Below are positions 1 through 7,512 of a stretch of 64,000 nucleotides of DNA, in pieces. This stretch comes from Formosa sp. Hel1_33_131. Its GTDB lineage: Bacteria > Bacteroidota > Bacteroidia > Flavobacteriales > Flavobacteriaceae. The translations under genes were made by a program, and so were the position numbers. Within the stretch, counting starts at the first letter, position 1; every line of letters starts with the position of its first letter. The notes beneath the pieces are model-generated. The model was not told the origin of the DNA, did not search any database, and saw only the letters and a program-made list of their open reading frames with translations. The stretch lies in contig CATEFX010000026.1 in NCBI GenBank assembly GCA_949499105.1, positions 1 to 64,000 of the forward strand, written 5' to 3'.

Positions 1-575
1 ATTTTTTCGTTTAAAGCGGTAAGCAGTTCATCGACTTCAGCTTTAGAATAGGTATAAATTTTAGTCACCGCATCCTGATCGTCTATAGGATCTGCCAAAT
101 CTTTGATTTGTTGGTTGTTTGCTGAGTTGTTTTCAGCTAATACAGCTTCTAAATTGGGCATTGTTGGTGTGGCGTTGCCACTGTTTTCAGCATACAACGC
201 ATACGGAACACTGAGGAGTTGGGTGGTTCCCATGGCTATATAGCCCGCACCTGTATTGAGTTCGATGCCCAAAAAATAACTTCCTAATGACCAGTCAATC
301 AGCGTAAAGTTGCCAGTGACCGCAGTGCCATCTCCGATGATAAGGTTTACTTGGCCTAAATCGTCCGGAGAGACGAAGTGTGTTTCTGTAAATACAGGGT
401 TACTTGTTGCAGACCCTTGTTGAATATTAAACCTAAAATTGACATTTTGGTTGACAATCAGCGCCCCGTCGGCATTTCGCACGGTGGCTTGGTAGTTAAA
501 TCCTTGCGGCGTTTGAGCTTGTAAGCTCAATGTACTTGTTAAGATGAGCACGAAGGCTATGAGTAAATTTTTCAT
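1..575 (-). CDS. Secreted surface protein, N-terminal part (cut by window start)
   Basis: The frame is open from an ATG at 575 down to base 1 (191 codons), so the C-terminus lies outside. Residues 1-21 are a signal peptide ending in LSLQAQ, followed by TPQGFNYQATVRNADG, a pattern I know from large flavobacterial surface proteins that carry tail-fibre-like or repeat regions further on. Around residues 110-130 the chain reads LLSVPYALYAEN, also typical of that group, and then turns into a helical-looking linker. Its ATG overlaps the TGA of the upstream gene as ATGA, so the two are probably translationally coupled. Function unknown; a surface or adhesion role is inference. Confidence 0.75.
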   Translation of the reverse strand, partial: MKNLLIAFVLILTSTLSLQAQTPQGFNYQATVRNADGALIVNQNVNFRFNIQQGSATSNPVFTETHFVSPDDLGQVNLIIGDGTAVTGNFTLIDWSLGSYFLGIELNTGAGYIAMGTTQLLSVPYALYAENSGNATPTMPNLEAVLAENNSANNQQIKDLADPIDDQDAVTKIYTYSKAEVDELLTALNEK

Positions 576-1048
576 TGTTTTATAATCTTGTATGTATTTG
601 ATTGGTTAGTTTTTAAAGTTGTGACTGTAATTAAATATACGCCTGACCTGTAGGATTGCATAGAGAAGGGTTGTCTTTTTTGATGCGTTCCTGAAAACAG
701 CTGTTTGCCAGTTATCGATGTGATATTCAACTTAAACTGTGTCGCCGTAGGATGGGAGATAAAAAGGGCTTCAGTTACGGGGTTGGGAAATACTTTTAGG
801 TTTAAATGAAGACTAGGATTTTCAACACTCAAAGCTTCTAAATCTAAGGAAGGGTAGTAGCCATTGCCGAGTTGTATGGAGCCATCTTCGGAAGTCATCG
901 CGCCCACGATCACTTCGCCGGTGGTATAGCTCAATTTGTTGGTGCCATTATCATCAGTGCCGCCGCCAGGGCCAATCACTTGTTTGGAAATGCTTTGAGA
1001 AGACACAGTCATACTCAACAACACACATAGTAATGTTATATATTTCAT
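572..1048 (-). CDS. Small secreted protein with T9SS type A sorting domain
   Basis: 158 residues. Residues 1-18 form a signal peptide (hydrophobic ITLLCVLLSMTVSSQS). The middle contains GPGGGTDDNGTNKLSYTTGEV, and from about residue 85 a C-terminal domain opens with LKVFPNPV, the hallmark of T9SS type A (Por secretion) sorting domains, and ends SGVYLITV..TYKIIKQ. This signals export across the outer membrane by type IX secretion. Between the signal peptide and the sorting domain only about 65 residues remain, so the cargo is small. It is first in a two-gene operon with the surface protein that begins inside its stop codon (ATGA). Confidence 0.85.
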   Translation of the reverse strand: MKYITLLCVLLSMTVSSQSISKQVIGPGGGTDDNGTNKLSYTTGEVIVGAMTSEDGSIQLGNGYYPSLDLEALSVENPSLHLNLKVFPNPVTEALFISHPTATQFKLNITSITGKQLFSGTHQKRQPFSMQSYRSGVYLITVTTLKTNQSNTYKIIKQ

Positions 1049-1084
1049 AAAAATTAATTGGTTAATAATTTCATATTTGATTTA

Positions 1085-1459
1085 TTAAATGAAACGAGTT
1101 TGTTCAATCTTAGCCATAGTCCCTTCCGCTTTGATTTCAAATCCTAGTAATCCAGCATGTAAAATAAAAGTTGATAAATTTTCTATCCCCCACTGATTAC
1201 AAACGGAAATTTTAGTGCCGTCCCTTAAAGTGATTGGGGTATCTATATAATAGTATTGCGCATTTTTTCTATCAATATCATTCAATTTTTTAATGACCCC
1301 TTTGCCGCCTTGCAAGTCATCAAACCAGACTTTTTGTAACACACTAAAACTCATTTGAGATTTTTCAATGTAATTTTCTACTATTTTCTGAACCAATCTC
1401 GCTTTGCATAGGTTTTGTGCGATGCCTTTAACGGCGTATTTTGTGTAATCTCTTGCCAT
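1085..1459 (-). CDS. Hypothetical protein, 124 aa
   Basis: I do not recognise the family. The protein is cytoplasmic-looking: no signal peptide or membrane segment. It is rich in charged helices at the N-terminus (about residues 5-45) and then carries DDLQGGKGVIKKL and DGTKISVCNQWG, which look like conserved turns rather than low-complexity sequence. It stands alone on the minus strand, 36 bases upstream of the T9SS protein, with a 241-base gap on its other side. Codon use and base composition resemble neighbours. Start chosen at the first ATG (MARDYTKY). Possibly nucleic-acid-associated, but that is a guess. Confidence 0.6.
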   Translation of the reverse strand: MARDYTKYAVKGIAQNLCKARLVQKIVENYIEKSQMSFSVLQKVWFDDLQGGKGVIKKLNDIDRKNAQYYYIDTPITLRDGTKISVCNQWGIENLSTFILHAGLLGFEIKAEGTMAKIEQTRFI

Positions 1460-1687
1460 TTTATTTAGTTTGATTAGTGTCTTTAAATCAAAGGTGTTCT
1501 ATGTACACAGTATATTTGGTTTATAGTACAAAAAAATACTTTCCGTTGACATCCAAATTTTTAACCTCCAAAAACTGTGATGTAAGTTTAGTAATGAAAA
1601 TCGCATAGCGTTAAATTATTCATTGTAAAATTAGACTAAATAAGTTAAAATTTTAGCCCAACTATAGCCCATAGCTTATATTTTTCT

Positions 1688-1695
1688 TATTTTTG
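1688..1695 (+). promoter_or_regulatory. Candidate -7 element (TATTTTTG) right before the 1701 gene
   Basis: TATTTTTG fits the Bacteroidota -7 consensus TAnnTTTG. It lies only five bases before the ATG at 1701, so transcription would start at or within a base or two of the ATG, giving a leaderless mRNA. No TTG -33 element is seen at the expected distance, so this is weak. The remaining 1460-1700 gap is AT-rich and shows nothing else I can support. Confidence 0.3.
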
Positions 1696-1700
1696 AATTC

Positions 1701-2996
1701 ATGGAGGCTTTGATTGGACAACTAAAACAGGAAATTAATCAAAAACTGGGTTTCGAAATTCGGCGTCAAGCGGATGTGCGGTATCTACATCAAAGCATCA
1801 CTTTAGAAAATAAATTGAGCGTTGGTTTTAATACCTTGCGTCGTTTTTTTGGATTTTTACCAGAACGCGCGCCACAGCTTAAAACCTTGGAAGTCCTCGC
1901 TCAATTCTTGGGTTATGCCTCCTATTCGGATTTTTTAAATTTCGTCAATAAGGATCAAAATTGGTACCACTGGACTTTTGTGAATGATTTTGAAAATTTG
2001 GAGTCAATCGATCTCACTCAAATTCAACAATTAATCGCTCTAAAATCACAGCCCGATTATGTGTTGTTTTTAAGTCATATTATAAAAACATTTATTCGTA
2101 GAGATCGAATTGATTTATTGAAAATTATATTTTCAAATCCGAAACTTCACTTTGATCTTCATTCCCAAACGTCTGAAGTAAGTAAATTAGCATACGCTGT
2201 TGGGGGACTTTTAAGAACGCTGCCTAAAAGTAGTTATGAAGGGCTAGAAGCGTTGCTATCGGATACTTATGTTTTTAAAACACATATTTTAGATTTTCAC
2301 ATTGATTACACCCATTTCAATGGCTACTATGGGTATTTAAATACGGCCAGGTTGGCGTATGACACCCAACCAGGACATCGAATTTTTATCAATCTAATCA
2401 AAAATTACCATCTTTTTTTGGCAGGAAAATCAACTTTTGAAATCTACCAACCGAAGGTTTCAAACCTAAGCATGTATTCTGTATTACACGGACGCTTGTT
2501 GGGCTATCAGTTGTTGACGCATCATTTTAAATTCAAAGAACCCATTGATACCTTGCTGTCAGAGATCCTACAAACAGGAGAGCAATATTCAAAGGTTTTA
2601 TTTTATATAGAAATCGTTTCAGCGCTTATATTCACCAAGCAAATGGAGGCTTTAGAGCTGATTTTTGAGCGTTATCATAAAGAACTTTTCGAGGATACTA
2701 CTTGGAGGTATTATACATCTCATAACGTCCATTTAATTGCCCTTGTATTGGTGGAATTAAACAAACAGAACTACAAAAAAGCCCTTTATAGTTTCAATCA
2801 AATCAATTTAAACATGAGTACCTCCAATGCGTATTACCGTTATTTAAAGTTGTTTTATAACATCGCGGCGTATCAATTAGAACGACAAACAGCATCAAAC
2901 GCTCAAACTCTTTTGGAGATTGAAAAGGACTATAAATCACTTGTCAAGACAACAGGTTTCAAGCGATTTAATTTAACCTTATTAAAAAAATATTAG
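1701..2996 (+). CDS. Putative DNA-binding regulatory protein, 431 aa
   Basis: The first about 90 residues (SVGFNTLRRFFGFLP, then LKTLEVLAQFLGYASYSDFLNF) match an N-terminal module I associate with flavobacterial proteins of suspected DNA-binding function: a helical segment with 'TLRRFFG' followed by 'LAQFLGY.S..DF'. The rest, about 340 residues, is all-helical with many aromatic residues and no catalytic motif that I can see; a TPR-like sensing domain would fit. No signal peptide or membrane segments. The next gene starts 10 bases after the stop on the same strand, so they are likely cotranscribed. Regulatory function is inference from the N-terminal module only. Confidence 0.6.
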   Translation: MEALIGQLKQEINQKLGFEIRRQADVRYLHQSITLENKLSVGFNTLRRFFGFLPERAPQLKTLEVLAQFLGYASYSDFLNFVNKDQNWYHWTFVNDFENLESIDLTQIQQLIALKSQPDYVLFLSHIIKTFIRRDRIDLLKIIFSNPKLHFDLHSQTSEVSKLAYAVGGLLRTLPKSSYEGLEALLSDTYVFKTHILDFHIDYTHFNGYYGYLNTARLAYDTQPGHRIFINLIKNYHLFLAGKSTFEIYQPKVSNLSMYSVLHGRLLGYQLLTHHFKFKEPIDTLLSEILQTGEQYSKVLFYIEIVSALIFTKQMEALELIFERYHKELFEDTTWRYYTSHNVHLIALVLVELNKQNYKKALYSFNQINLNMSTSNAYYRYLKLFYNIAAYQLERQTASNAQTLLEIEKDYKSLVKTTGFKRFNLTLLKKY

Positions 2997-3006
2997 CTAA
3001 CTATCT

Positions 3007-3837
3007 ATGGAGTATTTGATTTTATCGTCCTTGTTTTTTGCATTTAACAATGTCTTATGGAAGTGGATTGTAGCGGACTATTTACCCTTACAGGTGATTG
3101 TTAAACGCTCGATGCTCACAAGTTTATTAGGGGGTCTGGTTTTGGTTTTATACGCGAGTCACTTTACAATCTACACCACCCTTAGCGAAGCGCTCTTTGT
3201 CAACTTAACATGTATTATTGGTGCGCTAGGATTAATATTTATGATTTACGCTTTAAAAGAAAGTACTCTTAATAATTTTATTCATTACAGTTTACTAGGC
3301 AGTATTGGCACAGCTACTTACCTTTATTTTATTGAAGATATCATTCCGCAAAATTATCTTTTAGGAATTCTTTTGATCGCCTTTGGTTTTTGTGCTTTTT
3401 TATGGAATCAACGGTTTAATTCTAAAACAGTTCAGTTTTCTGCCCATCGCAATTTGGCATTGATGACGCTTTGTTTTTCTATTTCAGGAATCATGCAATG
3501 GTATAATTTAAAAACCTATGATGTGATTTTTCTTGCGGTCCATCAAGAAGTTGAGGTTTTGATTGTTGCAGGAATTATCATGTGTTATTTGAAGCAACCA
3601 ATTTTGTCATTTTTTAAATTTGATTACATCCTATTGATGGCGCCGATTGTTGCCATTGCAATTATTGCCGGCATGTATGGTTTAAAAATGACCAACCCTT
3701 TTATCTCTAGTATTGTGAGTTTGACAGCCCCCATGCTGACAATGGCGTTGGCTGTACTCGTATTAAAAGAGCACTTTAAATGGTATTATGTCAGCTCCAT
3801 GTTTATGGTCATATTAGGGGCATGGATGCTTACTTAA
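3007..3837 (+). CDS. EamA/DMT-type membrane transporter-like protein
   Basis: 276 residues with about ten hydrophobic segments in two halves, the size and layout of the drug/metabolite transporter (EamA) superfamily. The N-terminus SSLFFAFNNVLWKW and the C-terminal APMLTMALAVLVLKEHF, ending in a last helix with GAWMLT, match the usual DMT ends ('ALA.L.LGE.....'). Substrate cannot be told. It follows the putative regulator by 10 bases and converges on metK with only 7 bases between stops, leaving no room for a long terminator. Confidence 0.7.
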   Translation: MEYLILSSLFFAFNNVLWKWIVADYLPLQVIVKRSMLTSLLGGLVLVLYASHFTIYTTLSEALFVNLTCIIGALGLIFMIYALKESTLNNFIHYSLLGSIGTATYLYFIEDIIPQNYLLGILLIAFGFCAFLWNQRFNSKTVQFSAHRNLALMTLCFSISGIMQWYNLKTYDVIFLAVHQEVEVLIVAGIIMCYLKQPILSFFKFDYILLMAPIVAIAIIAGMYGLKMTNPFISSIVSLTAPMLTMALAVLVLKEHFKWYYVSSMFMVILGAWMLT

Positions 3838-3844
3838 GGATTTT

Positions 3845-5098
3845 TTAAATGCCAAAAGCATCTTTAATCACATTCACATAATCCAGTTTTTCCCACGTAA
3901 ACAATTCAACATCTAAAGTTAAACTTTCGCCATTCGGTTGATGAAAAGTTTTAGTCACTGTCTTGTGTTCGCGACCCATATGTCCATAAGCAGCAGTTTC
4001 GCTATAAATTGGACTTCGGAGTTTTAATCGTTTTTCGATGGCTGCTGGTCGTAAATCAAATAATTTTGAGATATTATTTGCAATTTCACCATCTGTTAAA
4101 TTAAAAGGGCAGGTGCCATAAGTATCTATAAAGACACCCATCGGTTCTGCCACACCAATGGCATAACTCACTTGTACTAAAACTTCTGAGCAAATCCCAG
4201 CAGCAACCATATTTTTGGCAATATGACGGGTCGCATAGGCGGCACTACGGTCTACCTTACTAGGGTCTTTCCCAGAAAAAGCCCCACCACCATGAGCACC
4301 TTTACCGCCATAGGTATCCACGATAATTTTTCGTCCTGTAAGACCGGTGTCTCCGTGTGGTCCACCAATTACAAATTTACCGGTTGGATTGATATGATAG
4401 GTGATTTGATCATTAAATAATTCTTGAATCTGAGCAGGTAGTTTTGCTACCACTCTTGGTATTAATTTCGTTTTTAAATCTTCACGAATGGTAGCCAACA
4501 TAGCGGTTTCTTTGTCAAAATCATCATGTTGCGTAGAAATGACAATCGCATCAATACGTTTTGGCGTATTATCGTCATCGTATTCAATCGTAACCTGACT
4601 TTTAGAATCGGGTCTTATATAAGAAATTTCGGTGCCTTCGCGGCGCATGGCTGCTAATTCGATCAATATACGGTGTGATAGATCTAATGCCAACGGCATA
4701 TAGTTTTCGGTTTCATTGGTAGCATATCCAAACATCATTCCTTGATCGCCAGCGCCTTGTTCTTCTTCACTTCCTCTGTCCACACCTCTGTTGATATCTT
4801 CCGACTGCTCATGAATGGCAGAAAGAACGCCACAAGAATTGCCGTCAAACATATACTCCCCTTTGGTATATCCAATTTTATTGATAGTATCGCGTGCAAT
4901 TTTTTGCACATCCAAATACGTTTTTGATTTAACCTCTCCAGCTAAAAAAACTTGACCTGTTGTAACCAGTGTTTCACAGGCCACTTTTGAATCGGGGTCA
5001 AAGGCTAGAAAATGGTCGATTAGGGCGTCGCTAATTTGGTCTGCAACCTTGTCTGGATGGCCTTCTGAAACGCTTTCGGATGTAAATAAATAACTCAT
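3845..5098 (-). CDS. metK: S-adenosylmethionine synthetase
   Basis: Makes S-adenosylmethionine from methionine and ATP in the cytoplasm. 417 residues, slightly longer than the roughly 385-residue E. coli enzyme as is usual in Bacteroidota. Signature pieces are present: [15 protein letters not shown] at the N-terminus (ATP/Mg binding), [12 protein letters not shown] (methionine loop), [14 protein letters not shown] and [19 protein letters not shown]. The leader between 5099 and 5223 carries a SAM-II-type riboswitch, giving feedback by the product. Single-gene unit, convergent with the DMT-like gene. Confidence 0.98.
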   Translation of the reverse strand: MSYLFTSESVSEGHPDKVADQISDALIDHFLAFDPDSKVACETLVTTGQVFLAGEVKSKTYLDVQKIARDTINKIGYTKGEYMFDGNSCGVLSAIHEQSEDINRGVDRGSEEEQGAGDQGMMFGYATNETENYMPLALDLSHRILIELAAMRREGTEISYIRPDSKSQVTIEYDDDNTPKRIDAIVISTQHDDFDKETAMLATIREDLKTKLIPRVVAKLPAQIQELFNDQITYHINPTGKFVIGGPHGDTGLTGRKIIVDTYGGKGAHGGGAFSGKDPSKVDRSAAYATRHIAKNMVAAGICSEVLVQVSYAIGVAEPMGVFIDTYGTCPFNLTDGEIANNISKLFDLRPAAIEKRLKLRSPIYSETAAYGHMGREHKTVTKTFHQPNGESLTLDVELFTWEKLDYVNVIKDAFGI

Positions 5099-5154
5099 AA
5101 ACAGTGTTTTATGAGAACAAAAATTGGATTGCAGAGCTGGTGGAGTAGTGTTTA

Positions 5155-5205
5155 CTGCTTTAGCTTTTTTTTAATGAGGTTGCAATCAGATCAAATTTGT
5201 CCTCC
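5155..5205 (-). promoter_or_regulatory. SAM-II riboswitch in the metK leader
   Basis: Read on the minus strand: GGAGG (5205-5201), then TTTGATCTGATTGCAA, then CCTC pairing with GAGG to close P1, then an A-rich stretch and GCTAAAGCAG. This follows the SAM-II layout (P1, loop with 'TTGCAA', A-rich joint, 'GCUAAA'). CTG in the loop (5189-5187) can pair with CAG after GCTAAAG (5157-5155), forming the expected pseudoknot. It sits about 56 bases before the metK ATG. High SAM should stabilise the fold and reduce metK expression. Confidence 0.82.
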
Positions 5206-5215
5206 AATGATGATG

Positions 5216-5223
5216 CAAATTTA
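5216..5223 (-). promoter_or_regulatory. metK promoter -7 element (TAAATTTG)
   Basis: TAAATTTG on the minus strand matches TAnnTTTG. Transcription would start near 5210-5206, at the first base of the riboswitch P1 stem, which supports both calls. The -33 TTG is not clear. Confidence 0.55.
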
Positions 5224-5269
5224 CTGAATATAGAATGAATAAAAAAACTTTATATCTAATGGTTTTATA

Positions 5270-5298
5270 TTGACAATAATTTATTTCGTTTATTTTTG
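5270..5298 (+). promoter_or_regulatory. Promoter of the PagL-like gene
   Basis: TTG at 5270-5272 and TATTTTTG at 5291-5298, 18 bases apart, fit the Bacteroidota promoter. The start codon at 5317 would follow a leader of about 13 bases. The promoter is divergent from that of metK. Confidence 0.6.
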
Positions 5299-5316
5299 CG
5301 ATCTAATTAAATTGAA

Positions 5317-6408
5317 ATGCAACGTTTGCTTCTTTGGTGTTTTATTGTTTCTTGCTTTGTGGGTTCTTCACAAAATAAGTCCAGTAGCACCTATTTAGAT
5401 ATTAACTATTTTAAAGGAACGATCCCACTTCATAATACGGACATACTGCATCTCATTCAAGGCCATCCAGAAGGGGTTATCGTTGGCTGGAACCACCGAA
5501 CCAACGGAAAAAAGGATTGGGAACACCGCTATAATTACCCGGATTTTGGAGCTTCTTTTATGTATCAAGATTTAAAAAATGAGGTGCTTGGGAACACCTT
5601 TGGCTTTTATGGGCACTTTAATTTTTACTTTCTCAAACGTCGATTGATGTTACGCGTAGGTCAAGGCTTTGTGGTCGCAACCAACCCGTATGATAAAACC
5701 TCCAACCCAAAAAATATTGCATTTGGGTCGAAACTATTAGGCAGTCCATATCTGATGCTCAACTATAAAAAACCAAATATATTAGGTCCCATTGGGATTC
5801 AATCGGGCTTGGTTTTCTTTCACGCCTCCAATGGAAGTTTTAAAGCACCCAACACAAGTGTGAATACCATTGCATTTAATATTGGAATAAATTATGATTT
5901 AGATACCAAGGAAATAATCTACGAAGCACCTCCTGAAATGGCTGAAGTTTCTAAAGCTTTAAACTATAATTTTGTGCTGCGCTCTGGGATCAACCAAACT
6001 GATGTGGTCGGAAGTAAACAATACCCTTTTTATACATTTTCCGTTTATGCTGAGAAGCGTTTTAATTTTTTCAGCGCGCTTCAATTTGGAGTCGATGCAT
6101 TTTTCTCCTATGCTTTAAAGGAAGAAATTAAGTATCGAAGTGTGGCTTTCCCTGAAGAGCCTTCGGATCCTAATGCCGATTATAAACGTATTGGAGGTTT
6201 TTTAGGCTATGAATTATTTATAAATAAATGGTCGGTGGTAGCACAGACCGGTTATTATCTATATTATCCTTTTGATTATGAAGGTCGTATATATAACAGA
6301 CTTGGTTTAAAATATTATTTTAGTAAACAATGGTTTGGAGCTTTTACCATAAAATCCCATATTGCTAACGCAGAAGCACTCGAATTTGGAATTGGAATCC
6401 GTCTATAA
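5317..6408 (+). CDS. Acyloxyacyl hydrolase / PagL-like lipid A deacylase
   Basis: 363 residues with signal peptide (1-18, cut near GSSQ). The body alternates polar and hydrophobic residues with aromatic ends, as in outer-membrane beta-barrels. Around residue 168-182 is VFFHASNGSFKAPNTSVN: the His and Ser two apart match the catalytic His-x-Ser of PagL-type lipid A 3-O-deacylases. The family removes a fatty acid from lipid A at the outer membrane. Longer than Pseudomonas PagL (about 170 aa), with an extra C-terminal barrel-like half from about residue 200. Its TAA is one base from the next ATG, so they form an operon. Confidence 0.7.
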   Translation: MQRLLLWCFIVSCFVGSSQNKSSSTYLDINYFKGTIPLHNTDILHLIQGHPEGVIVGWNHRTNGKKDWEHRYNYPDFGASFMYQDLKNEVLGNTFGFYGHFNFYFLKRRLMLRVGQGFVVATNPYDKTSNPKNIAFGSKLLGSPYLMLNYKKPNILGPIGIQSGLVFFHASNGSFKAPNTSVNTIAFNIGINYDLDTKEIIYEAPPEMAEVSKALNYNFVLRSGINQTDVVGSKQYPFYTFSVYAEKRFNFFSALQFGVDAFFSYALKEEIKYRSVAFPEEPSDPNADYKRIGGFLGYELFINKWSVVAQTGYYLYYPFDYEGRIYNRLGLKYYFSKQWFGAFTIKSHIANAEALEFGIGIRL

Positions 6409-6409
6409 C

Positions 6410-7156
6410 ATGAAACAATTATTTTATACACTCCTACTTTTAATGTTCTTTTCTTGTGATAAAGAAGACGCTTGGGACTGTATTCAAACCGCAGGTGCGC
6501 CGGTAGTTCAAGTTTTGAACGTGGAAGCTTTTGAGAGAATTTTAGTCAACCGAGATATTAAATTGGTGGTTAAACAAGGACACGATTATAAAGTAGAAAT
6601 TCAAACAGGGGAAAACTTGCTTGGTACTATTGAAGTCGTAGTGGTGGATCATGAACTCCAACTGTCCAACACCAACAGTTGTAATTACGTAAGAGATTTT
6701 GGGCTAACCAAAATGATCGTAACCACACCGGCTTTGAAAGGAATTAGAAGTAGTACACAATATTTAACGTCGTCGGAAGGGGTTTTGAATTTTGAAAGCC
6801 TGGCACTTGTCTCAGAGAATTTTAATTCGAATTACCTAAGTTCAGGCGATTTCAAGCTGACTATAGACACCCAAAGCCTCAGTGTCATTGCCAATAACCT
6901 TTCTTCATTTAACATTTCTGGAACGGTAGAAACGCTGACTATAGGCTTTTACGCGGGTTTGTGTGAATTTAAAGGCGCCGATTTAATAGCCCAGCACGTA
7001 AAAATATTCCAAAGAAGCAGTCACGATATTACCGTCAATCCGCAACAATCCTTAACAGTCGATATCCGAAGTGTCGGGGATGTCATCAGTGTTCAGAGGC
7101 CGCCCATCGTGGAACTTGAGCAATATTACACAGGTCAGTTGTTGTTTTTGGATTAA
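6410..7156 (+). CDS. DUF2807 (head-GIN type) lipoprotein
   Basis: Start set at the ATG at 6410 because it gives a lipoprotein signal: MKQLFYTLLLLMFFSC with lipobox Cys at residue 16; a longer reading would overlap the upstream gene. The mature part is repetitive beta: 'VEAFERILVNRDIKLVVKQG', 'LSNTNSC', 'SLSVIANNLSSFNISG', typical of the right-handed beta-helix DUF2807 domain seen in Bacteroidota cell-envelope proteins. 248 residues. No enzyme motif. Only one base follows the PagL-like gene, implying joint expression and an envelope role. Confidence 0.75.
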   Translation: MKQLFYTLLLLMFFSCDKEDAWDCIQTAGAPVVQVLNVEAFERILVNRDIKLVVKQGHDYKVEIQTGENLLGTIEVVVVDHELQLSNTNSCNYVRDFGLTKMIVTTPALKGIRSSTQYLTSSEGVLNFESLALVSENFNSNYLSSGDFKLTIDTQSLSVIANNLSSFNISGTVETLTIGFYAGLCEFKGADLIAQHVKIFQRSSHDITVNPQQSLTVDIRSVGDVISVQRPPIVELEQYYTGQLLFLD

Positions 7157-7378
7157 TCTAGATGCACTAAGCAGCACATTTAGAGCTTGTTCTAAGCCAA
7201 GTCGTGCAAAAAGCATCTAAATTAATTCGTGAAAAAAAGGACTTAAAAATATATTTTATCGATTATTGGCTACTTTTCATTGAATTATCTATAAATTTCC
7301 TACACAATGCATAAAAAAAAGAAATTAAGTTTTAATTTCTAAAAAATATATATACTTTAGCTTTTCAGTTAAACAACT
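7157..7378 (+). other. Leader upstream of the aromatic operon
   Basis: AT-rich, no gene. An inverted repeat AGAAATTAA/TTAATTTCT (7320-7340) may end the preceding operon or be part of the promoter region. TACTTTAG (7353-7360) is one mismatch from TAnnTTTG and is the best candidate -7 for the leader-peptide transcript; no convincing -33 element. Confidence 0.4.
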
Positions 7379-7456
7379 ATGACCACAGTTAATTACATTT
7401 TTTATAGCTTTTACTATTTCTTTTTTAGAAAAAAGAACGAGACGCTGTGTATGTAA
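7379..7456 (+). CDS. Phe/Tyr-rich leader peptide of the pheA operon
   Basis: ATG at 7379 opens a 25-codon frame ending TAA 7454-7456. Residues 6-16 read YIFYSFYYFFF: five Phe and four Tyr in eleven codons, after which come RKKNETLCM. Such a run has no ordinary protein role but is what a ribosome-mediated attenuator uses to sense charged tRNA-Phe and tRNA-Tyr. It is followed by competing hairpins (7438-7503) and then directly by pheA, whose products are Phe and Tyr precursors. Too short for routine gene finding. The peptide itself is probably without function; its translation is the signal. Confidence 0.88.
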   Translation: MTTVNYIFYSFYYFFFRKKNETLCM

Positions 7457-7512
7457 TTTATCAATATAAATTTTAAATATAAGTCTCGATGTAAACATCG
7501 GGATTTTTTTTT
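7438..7512 (+). terminator. Attenuator: antiterminator and terminator before pheA
   Basis: Terminator: TCTCGATG (7484-7491) pairs with CATCGGGA (7496-7503) around a TAAA loop, followed by nine T (7504-7512) that run straight into the pheA ATG. Antiterminator: CGAGAC (7438-7443, inside the end of the leader peptide) is the exact complement of GTCTCG (7483-7488), which is the left arm of the terminator, so the two exclude each other. Between them AATTTAT/ATAAATT (7455-7472) makes a small hairpin that brings the arms together. A ribosome stalled on Phe/Tyr codons would leave 7438-7443 free (readthrough); one that reaches the stop codon covers it (termination). Confidence 0.85.

Noticed and set aside
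4223-4927. Plus-strand frames inside metK
   Set aside because: Antisense shadows of a universally conserved enzyme gene.
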